A stretch of DNA of 64,000 nt from Chitinophaga arvensicola (GTDB lineage Bacteria > Bacteroidota > Bacteroidia > Chitinophagales > Chitinophagaceae). The translations under genes and the position numbers were made by a program. Positions 59,032-64,000 of the stretch are shown piece after piece; the stretch's first letter is position 1, and each line of letters starts with the position of its first letter. The stretch lies in assembly GCF_900110835.1 (NCBI RefSeq), contig NZ_FOJG01000001.1, forward strand, positions 3,565,499 to 3,629,498. The letters are read 5' to 3'. The notes under the pieces are model-generated. The model saw nothing but the letters and a program-made list of their open reading frames with translations, was not told the origin of the DNA and made no database searches.

Positions 59032-60261
59032 ATGAAGTTTTTATTCCTCGCTATGGGCCTTTTCACTACCACCGCAGTGATGGCACAGCCAAAGAAACAC
59101 AAGGTATTATTTATTATTGCAGATGGTATTCCGGCAGATGTGATCGAGTCACAACCTACGCCCAATCTGAAACGTATTGCAAAGGAAGGTGGCTATTGCC
59201 GCGCATACGTAGGCGGGGAGAAAGGTGGTTATTCACAGACGCCCACTATTTCGGCTGTAGGGTACAACAGCTTGCTGACCAGTACCTGGGTGAACAAGCA
59301 CAATGTATGGGACAATGATATTGCTGCACAGAATTATTCCTACCCCAGTATTTTCCGCTTTTTTAAATCCGCTTATCCGGAGAAGACTACCGCCGTATTT
59401 TCTACCTGGCTCGATAACCGCACCAAGTTGCTCGGTGATGGATTACCGCAAACCGGCGGATTGCGTATCGATCACGCGGTAGATGGACTGGAACACGATA
59501 CAGTACAGTTTCCCCACGATAAAGACAGCTGGTATACGCACCTGATCGATGAAGCGGTGGTAGCCAAAGCGGCTGATTACGTGAAGAGTGATGCTCCCGA
59601 TCTTACCTGGGTATACCTGGAATACAGTGATGATATGGGACACCGCTATGGTACCGGTGAAAGACTGGATACAGCCGTAAGGATGACCGACGATATGGTG
59701 GGAAAAATCTGGGATGCGATGGAATATCGCCGCAAAAATTTCAATGAAGACTGGCAGATCTATATCACCACGGATCATGGTCGTGATGCCCATGGCGGAC
59801 ATAATCATGGCGGGCAATCAGACCGGGAGCGCACCACCTGGATCGTGACCAATGCGAAAGGCCTGAACAGCTATTTTAAAACCGCGCAGCCGGGCATCGT
59901 TGATATCGCTCCATCCATCGCAAGATTTATGAACATCACAATCCCGGTAGATAATGCAAGAGAGCTGGATGGAGTACCGCTGACCGGCGCTATCTCTCTG
60001 GCACAGCCTACGGCGAAACTGGAAAAAGAAACCTTGCAGCTGGGCTGGAAAGCCTATGATAAGAAAGGTAACGTGAAAATATGGGTTACCACTACCAATC
60101 ACTATAAAGAAGGCGGAAAGGATGAATACCGTTTACTGGCGACAGTACCGGTGTCGAAAGAAAGTGCCACTGTCAATGTGAGCGCACTGCCTTCTTCCTT
60201 TTATAAGATTGTGCTGGAAGGACCGTTGAACAGTGTGAACAGGTGGGTGGTACAACAATAG
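59032..60261 (+). CDS. Alkaline-phosphatase-superfamily phosphodiesterase
   Basis: From [22 protein letters not shown] the product has 409 residues with a signal peptide. The alkaline-phosphatase superfamily core is clear: [11 protein letters not shown] with the first metal aspartate, [15 protein letters not shown] around the likely nucleophile, [12 protein letters not shown] with metal ligands, and [16 protein letters not shown] with more histidines. The pattern fits nucleotide pyrophosphatases/phosphodiesterases (NPP type). A C-terminal beta domain follows. The true substrate could be nucleotides, lipids or teichoic-type polymers. A longer start at 58984 would not give a signal peptide and overlaps the terminator. 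Confidence 0.87.
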   Translation: MKFLFLAMGLFTTTAVMAQPKKHKVLFIIADGIPADVIESQPTPNLKRIAKEGGYCRAYVGGEKGGYSQTPTISAVGYNSLLTSTWVNKHNVWDNDIAAQNYSYPSIFRFFKSAYPEKTTAVFSTWLDNRTKLLGDGLPQTGGLRIDHAVDGLEHDTVQFPHDKDSWYTHLIDEAVVAKAADYVKSDAPDLTWVYLEYSDDMGHRYGTGERLDTAVRMTDDMVGKIWDAMEYRRKNFNEDWQIYITTDHGRDAHGGHNHGGQSDRERTTWIVTNAKGLNSYFKTAQPGIVDIAPSIARFMNITIPVDNARELDGVPLTGAISLAQPTAKLEKETLQLGWKAYDKKGNVKIWVTTTNHYKEGGKDEYRLLATVPVSKESATVNVSALPSSFYKIVLEGPLNSVNRWVVQQ

Positions 60262-60285
60262 GCAAAAACACCGGAAAAGAGGCTT

Positions 60286-60324
60286 TACGCAAACGCTTGC
60301 GCTGATAACGCAAGCGTTTGCGTA
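60286..60324. promoter_or_regulatory. Long inverted repeat made of two LacI-type half-operators
   Basis: TACGCAAACGCTTGCG at 60286-60301 and its exact complement at 60309-60324 are separated by seven bases. Each arm also looks like a LacI-family operator: CGCAA-ACGC-TTGCG and CGCAA-GCGT-TTGCG, close to the PurR-type site ACGCAAACGTTTGCGT. The two centres are 21 bases apart, two helical turns. No T-run lies on either side, so it is not a clear terminator. It lies between the phosphodiesterase stop and the 3' end of the convergent lacI gene. Confidence 0.6.
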
Positions 60325-60472
60325 CATGAAATGTTAAAAAAATCATGTAGAATCGTTGTAGCAATTAATACGAAAGTGAACTAAGCTGGAAAAGCAGCAA
60401 TTATAGACAGCGAACAATGAAGTCGAATAACCAGCCACGGTCAATACTGTGGCTAGGTTATCGATAAATATT

Positions 60473-61498
60473 TTAACGGTGATGAATCACCAGTTGTGAC
60501 TCCATAATGGTGCGTTGATAATCATTCAGCGCATGTTCCCCATTCAGCAGTGATAATAACATATTGGTAGCCGCCTGCCCCTGTTCATACGGGAACTGCT
60601 CCACAGATGCAGCAGGAGGAAAAGCCGTATACCCGCTTACCGGTGTATTGGCGTAAGATACAAAAGTTATATCCTTATTTATTTCCAATTTTTGTTTCAG
60701 GGCATATTGTACGGCGTCCATGGCTACGTAGTCGTTGAACGTAACGATGGCGGTTACTTTGCGTTTGAGCGACAAGAGGTATTTCATAGCAGCTTCCGTA
60801 CCTGCGGTGGTGAGATCGGCATTGACGATCAGTTTGGGATCGTATTTCAGGCGGTGTTTCTGCAACGCCCTGATATAGCCGGTGCCGCGTTCTTTGCTGG
60901 CTACCATGGTTTCCGGCCCGTTGATCATGCCAATAATGCGGTGGCCCTGTTTCAGCAGGAAATCCACTGCCTGTACCGTACCTGATTCCAGGTTGCAGGA
61001 AACGGAATGCATATTGGGCAGATCCGGTATGCGGTCAAAGAAAACCACGGGAATACGGGCCTGCTGCAGCATTTCAAAATGCTCGTAATTACTGGTATTT
61101 TTTCCGATAGATACAATACAGCCATCTACCCGGTGTTGCTTCATACTCTGGATAATCTGTTTTTCGCGCGCTTCATCATCGTGCGATTGTCCCAGCAATA
61201 CCGTATAGTTATTACTGTAAGCGGTATCCTCTATACCACTGATGGCGCTGGCGAAGAATGCTTCCGATAATTCGGGCAACAGGATGCCGATGGTGAATGT
61301 TTTGCCCTGCTGAAAATAGATGGCAGTCTGGTTGCGTTCATAATTCAGTTCTGCGGCCAGTTCTTTCACCCTTTGCTTGGTTCTTAAACCAATACTATGG
61401 TGATCATGTAATGCTCTTGACACCGTGGATACAGAGATGTTCAGCCTTTTTGCAATTTCCTTTATTGTTGGTTGACCCGAAGAAACCACTTTTCTCAT
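60473..61498 (-). CDS. LacI-family transcriptional regulator
   Basis: The 341-residue protein has an N-terminal LacI-type helix-turn-helix, TIKEIAKRLNISVSTVSRALHDHHSIGLRTKQRV, including the hinge residues that contact the CG centre, and a periplasmic-binding-protein-like sensor domain (GILLPELSEAFFASAISGIEDTAY, VVFFDRIPDLPNMHSV, GPETMVASKERGTGYIRAL). It normally represses carbohydrate-use genes until a sugar binds. No sugar operon is next to it, and the phosphodiesterase gene converges with it. The predicted operators at 60286-60324 lie past its 3' end, an odd position. The effector is unknown. Confidence 0.94.
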   Translation of the reverse strand: MRKVVSSGQPTIKEIAKRLNISVSTVSRALHDHHSIGLRTKQRVKELAAELNYERNQTAIYFQQGKTFTIGILLPELSEAFFASAISGIEDTAYSNNYTVLLGQSHDDEAREKQIIQSMKQHRVDGCIVSIGKNTSNYEHFEMLQQARIPVVFFDRIPDLPNMHSVSCNLESGTVQAVDFLLKQGHRIIGMINGPETMVASKERGTGYIRALQKHRLKYDPKLIVNADLTTAGTEAAMKYLLSLKRKVTAIVTFNDYVAMDAVQYALKQKLEINKDITFVSYANTPVSGYTAFPPAASVEQFPYEQGQAATNMLLSLLNGEHALNDYQRTIMESQLVIHHR

Positions 61499-61767
61499 AC
61501 TGACAGCAATTAATAGAAAATAGATACAGCATATACTCTGCCGGACAAGTTACTTAGATATTGGAAAACATTAACTTTTTTTTATGAATAATACATTTTT
61601 AATAAAGCAGTTAGATCCATCCGGACCAGCTTTAATAAAATTCTAACACTGTTGTAACGAACTGAACGATGCTTCGGCCTGTTATTTGCTATAAACGGAT
61701 ACCTTTCCATTGTATCCCCGACTATTTATATATACTTATTTGTTAGATTATTAAAATGTATCATTTT

Positions 61768-62628
61768 ATGAAAATAGCACAACTAGCCTTGCCGGTCGCT
61801 TTAGTAACCATTTTAGCGTCCTGTTCTGCACCTCGTAAATTAAGGGAATCACAAGCAAGGAATGCACAGCTGGATAGCCTCTACAGGGCAACCTATGGTA
61901 AACTGAGAACCTGTGAGGAAGATGCTGCCCGCGCTGCCGCTTCGTACAAAGAAAAAGTAACGAATTTGACAGAACAGCAGGATCAGCTGAAAACCAACAA
62001 TAGCCAGATGCTGGATCACCTGAAAGAATTGTCAGTTATTTCCAGTTCACAGGCAGAAAGTATCAAGAAATCACTCGATAATATCGGCGCAAAGGATGCC
62101 TATATTAAAGACCTCCAATCTGCCATTGCCCGTAAGGACTCCCTGAACATGCAACTGGTGATGAACCTGAAAGGCGCCATCGGTAATATGGACGACAAGG
62201 ATATTAATATCAAGGTAGATAAGGGTGTTGTATATATTGATATCTCCGATAAACTGCTGTTTAAAAGCGGTAGCTACGATATCAACGAAAGAGCGAAAGA
62301 AGTACTCGGCAAAGTGGCCAAGGTGCTGATTGCGCAGCCTGACATCGAGTTCATGGTAGAAGGTCATACCGATAACGTACCATACCGTCCTAACGTATTG
62401 CTGGATAACTGGGATCTGAGTGTGAAGAGAGCTACTTCCGTAGTACGCATTCTGCAGAACCAGTATAACATTCCGCCTGCACGTATGACTGCTGCCGGTA
62501 GAAGTGAATACCTGCCGGTTGCTTCCAACGATACACCGGAAGGAAAAGCGGCCAACCGCAGAACCAGGATCGTTATCCTGCCACAGCTGGATCAGTTCTT
62601 CAAATTACTGGAGAAACCAGCGAACTAA
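61768..62628 (+). CDS. OmpA-family lipoprotein
   Basis: From MKIAQLALPVALVTILASCSAP the product has 286 residues with a lipobox L-A-S-C giving a lipidated cysteine. A coiled-coil stretch follows (about 30-110, KEKVTNLTEQQDQLKTNNSQMLDHLKELS). The C-terminal OmpA/MotB domain is intact: VEGHTDNVPY, NWDLSVKRATSVVRIL and AAGRSEYLPVASNDTPEGKAANRRTRIVI, with the residues that bind peptidoglycan. It probably anchors the outer membrane to the cell wall. A start at 61756 (MYHF) is possible but makes the signal less typical. Confidence 0.93.
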   Translation: MKIAQLALPVALVTILASCSAPRKLRESQARNAQLDSLYRATYGKLRTCEEDAARAAASYKEKVTNLTEQQDQLKTNNSQMLDHLKELSVISSSQAESIKKSLDNIGAKDAYIKDLQSAIARKDSLNMQLVMNLKGAIGNMDDKDINIKVDKGVVYIDISDKLLFKSGSYDINERAKEVLGKVAKVLIAQPDIEFMVEGHTDNVPYRPNVLLDNWDLSVKRATSVVRILQNQYNIPPARMTAAGRSEYLPVASNDTPEGKAANRRTRIVILPQLDQFFKLLEKPAN

Positions 62629-62648
62629 GTTTTCATTTCCATTATATA

Positions 62649-62714
62649 AAAGCTATTACAGCGGATGAGCGGGCAATTATTTGCTTTGATCATCCGCTGT
62701 AATAGCTTTATTCT
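62649..62714 (+). terminator. Long two-tier terminator after the OmpA gene
   Basis: A perfect 20-base stem, 62649-62668 with 62690-62709, encloses an inner stem GCAA/TTGC (62673-62676 and 62681-62684). TTTATTC follows. Such a long stem is more than needed for termination. Confidence 0.9.
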
Positions 62715-62749
62715 TTATGTATATTTGCCATCTTCAATAAGAATGTGTT

Positions 62750-63658
62750 ATGAACGAACCTATGTTTTGTGATCCGGTGAGCGGCGTATGTGAAATCCCG
62801 GGTACTGCTGTTAAGGACGCGCCGGTAGTAAGCGCGCTGCCTGTTTCTGAAAAACCCCTTCAGCTGGTTTATTTTACGGATCCGATCTGCTCTACCTGCT
62901 GGGGAATAGAGCCGCAATGGCGTAAGCTGAAACTGGAATATGGCCATGTACTGGACATCCATTATCACATGGGTGGTTTGCTCCCTTCCTGGGAAGTGTA
63001 TAGCTCCGGTGGTATCAGCGGCCCTAAAGATGTAGCGCACCATTGGGATGAAGTAAGTCTGCATTACCAGATGCCCATTGATGGCAATGTATGGTTAGAA
63101 GATCCGTTGCCGTCTTCCTATCCTCCCTCTATCTGGTTTAAAGCAGCCCAGCAGCAGGATCCTCATAAGGCAGTCATCTTCTTAAGAAAGATGAGAGAAG
63201 GGCTGTTTATGGGTAAACAAAATATCTGCAAGCCGGAACCAGTATTGAGGGCGGCTGCGTACGCCGGACTGGATATATTACAACTGGAAAAGGATTTTAA
63301 TACAGCAGCACCCGGTTTATTTGAAGCAGATCTGGCAATGGGTAAACAATGGGGTGTCCGTGGTTTTCCTTCTATCTTTTTTATAGATAAAGATAGCCGC
63401 TCGGAGTTTGTATATGGTGCGAAACCATATACCGTGTTTACCACAGCCCTGAAAAAATTATTGCCCGATGCAGTGGCGCGTACCTATGCGAGAGATCTGG
63501 CGCTGTTTTCCTATTTCCCTACGCTGACAACGAAGGAATTTGCTGTTTTAAATGAGTGTGCTTTTGAGGAGGCAGAGCGGCAGCTACTGGCTTACGAGGC
63601 AGAGGGCCGTTTGCAGGTAAAACGTATTGCAAGTGGTGCGTTATGGTCAGTAGTGTAA
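62750..63658 (+). CDS. DsbA-family thioredoxin-like protein (SpxH/FrnE type)
   Basis: The 302-residue protein has a DsbA-like thioredoxin fold with the CXXC motif C-S-T-C in DPICSTCWGIEPQW, a cis-proline region GVRGFPSIFFI, and a C-terminal extra region of about 70 residues. It resembles the ClpXP adaptor SpxH/YjbH, which is cytosolic; there is no signal peptide. A second cysteine pair at the very N terminus (FCDPVSGVCEIPG) is conserved in this group in my recollection and may bind metal. In Firmicutes SpxH helps degrade Spx; a role in Bacteroidota is not shown. The bshB1 and AhpC genes elsewhere make a thiol-redox role plausible. Confidence 0.85.
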   Translation: MNEPMFCDPVSGVCEIPGTAVKDAPVVSALPVSEKPLQLVYFTDPICSTCWGIEPQWRKLKLEYGHVLDIHYHMGGLLPSWEVYSSGGISGPKDVAHHWDEVSLHYQMPIDGNVWLEDPLPSSYPPSIWFKAAQQQDPHKAVIFLRKMREGLFMGKQNICKPEPVLRAAAYAGLDILQLEKDFNTAAPGLFEADLAMGKQWGVRGFPSIFFIDKDSRSEFVYGAKPYTVFTTALKKLLPDAVARTYARDLALFSYFPTLTTKEFAVLNECAFEEAERQLLAYEAEGRLQVKRIASGALWSVV

Positions 63659-63677
63659 GATAGGAGCATTGGTAACT

Positions 63678-64000
63678 TTACTGTGGTAGTTTTGGCACCG
63701 CTGGTTTTTTGCCAAAGAAATAGGTGACACTGCCCATAAAGTATTGTGTAAGTACAGTATTGCGTTGTTGTTCTATGAAGGTAGTAGATTGAGAGGTAAG
63801 CAGCGATTGATTCTTTTTGGTCAGGTCATAGGCATAGAGTTTTGCCTGCAGGCTTTTTCTTCGCAGAAATGTTTTGGAGATCCAGCTGTTGACTACTACA
63901 AATTGCTGGTGCTGGCTGGTGTTGTTGGCGTATAATGCAGAACTGCCCAGGGAAATATCTCCCGGAAGGAAGATCTTGGCGGTCAGTGATACATTGTACA
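63678..64000 (-). CDS. Outer-membrane beta-barrel protein, 3' part
   Basis: The frame is open at the right edge of the window and ends at 63678, so only the last 107 residues are visible. They alternate in beta strands (VSLTAKIFLPGDISLGSS, QQFVVVNSWISKTFLRRKSLQAKLYAYDL, TVLTQYFMGSVTYFFGKKP), typical of the C terminus of the outer-membrane beta-barrel protein family related to TonB receptors. The receptor type cannot be told. The stop codon is 20 bases from the stop of the DsbA-like gene on the other strand. Confidence 0.85.
   Translation of the reverse strand, partial: YNVSLTAKIFLPGDISLGSSALYANNTSQHQQFVVVNSWISKTFLRRKSLQAKLYAYDLTKKNQSLLTSQSTTFIEQQRNTVLTQYFMGSVTYFFGKKPAVPKLPQ

Noticed and set aside
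60432..60453. AGCCAC/GTGGCT hairpin after lacI
   Set aside because: Only six pairs, a loop of ten and no T-run; too weak to call a terminator.
1..64000. tRNA or rRNA genes, CRISPR arrays, insertion sequences, prophage or restriction genes
   Set aside because: I looked through the intergenic regions for the T-loop signature, spaced repeats, inverted terminal repeats with transposase frames and phage structural proteins and found none.

Overview
The window looks like a chromosomal segment of a Bacteroidota bacterium, most likely family Chitinophagaceae (Chitinophaga-like). The reasons are family content (DUF5723, DUF4294, DUF4295, DUF4382, DUF4199, Y_Y_Y-type sensor kinase, CxxxY-type CcmE, ParE-DUF1835-ParC order), scarce Shine-Dalgarno sites, and TTTG / TAnnTTTG promoter elements. 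Genus is an inference. No rRNA, tRNA, CRISPR array, insertion sequence or prophage was seen.

Layout. 1-6.1 kb: end of a CAP-domain protein, an ABC ATPase / DinB / NUDIX operon, then folC, a DUF5723 porin-like protein and a TonB-like protein on the minus strand. 6.2-12.3 kb: MFS exporter, AraC regulator, a G-rich non-coding stretch, a radical SAM protein of unknown role, a membrane protein and an agmatinase-family enzyme. 12.5-18.7 kb: ccmE-ccmF cytochrome c maturation, an alpha/beta hydrolase, DUF4294, a plug-like protein and the bacillithiol deacetylase bshB1. 19.3-27.2 kb: ahpC-ahpD, the rpmB-rpmG-DUF4295-ftsY translation/secretion block, a JmjC/cupin protein, rimO and a DEAD-box helicase. 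27.4-35.8 kb: glycogen branching enzyme, a DUF4382 lipoprotein, a MORN-repeat protein, a GH31 glycosidase and a beta-propeller protein. 35.9-46.3 kb: sensor kinase and response regulator, small membrane peptides, and topoisomerase IV (parE-DUF1835-cupin-parC). 46.4-55.6 kb: VOC/MarR pair, then a minus-strand run of ten genes covering GDP-D-glycero-D-manno-heptose synthesis, two glycosyltransferases, DUF4199 and a dihydroorotase-like protein that lacks most metal ligands. 55.7-64 kb: HEAT-repeat protein, S9 peptidase, alkaline-phosphatase-type phosphodiesterase, LacI regulator, OmpA lipoprotein, DsbA-type thioredoxin and the end of an outer-membrane barrel.

How the genes fit together. Thiol and oxidative stress recur (BshB1, a candidate bacillithiol transferase, AhpC/AhpD, DsbA-like). 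A translation cluster combines ribosomal proteins, FtsY, RimO, a helicase and a candidate protein hydroxylase. The heptose operon feeds surface glycan assembly. Intergenic space is organised by long hairpins built as two stacked stems, probably the local style of intrinsic terminator, and by several palindromes that look like operators. Four very small membrane peptides (32-51 aa) lie in intergenic regions.

No clearly novel multi-gene system is evident. The best leads are the ligand-depleted dihydroorotase in the glycan operon, the paired LacI-type half-operators downstream of the phosphodiesterase, the JmjC protein beside rimO, the radical SAM protein, and the small membrane peptides.
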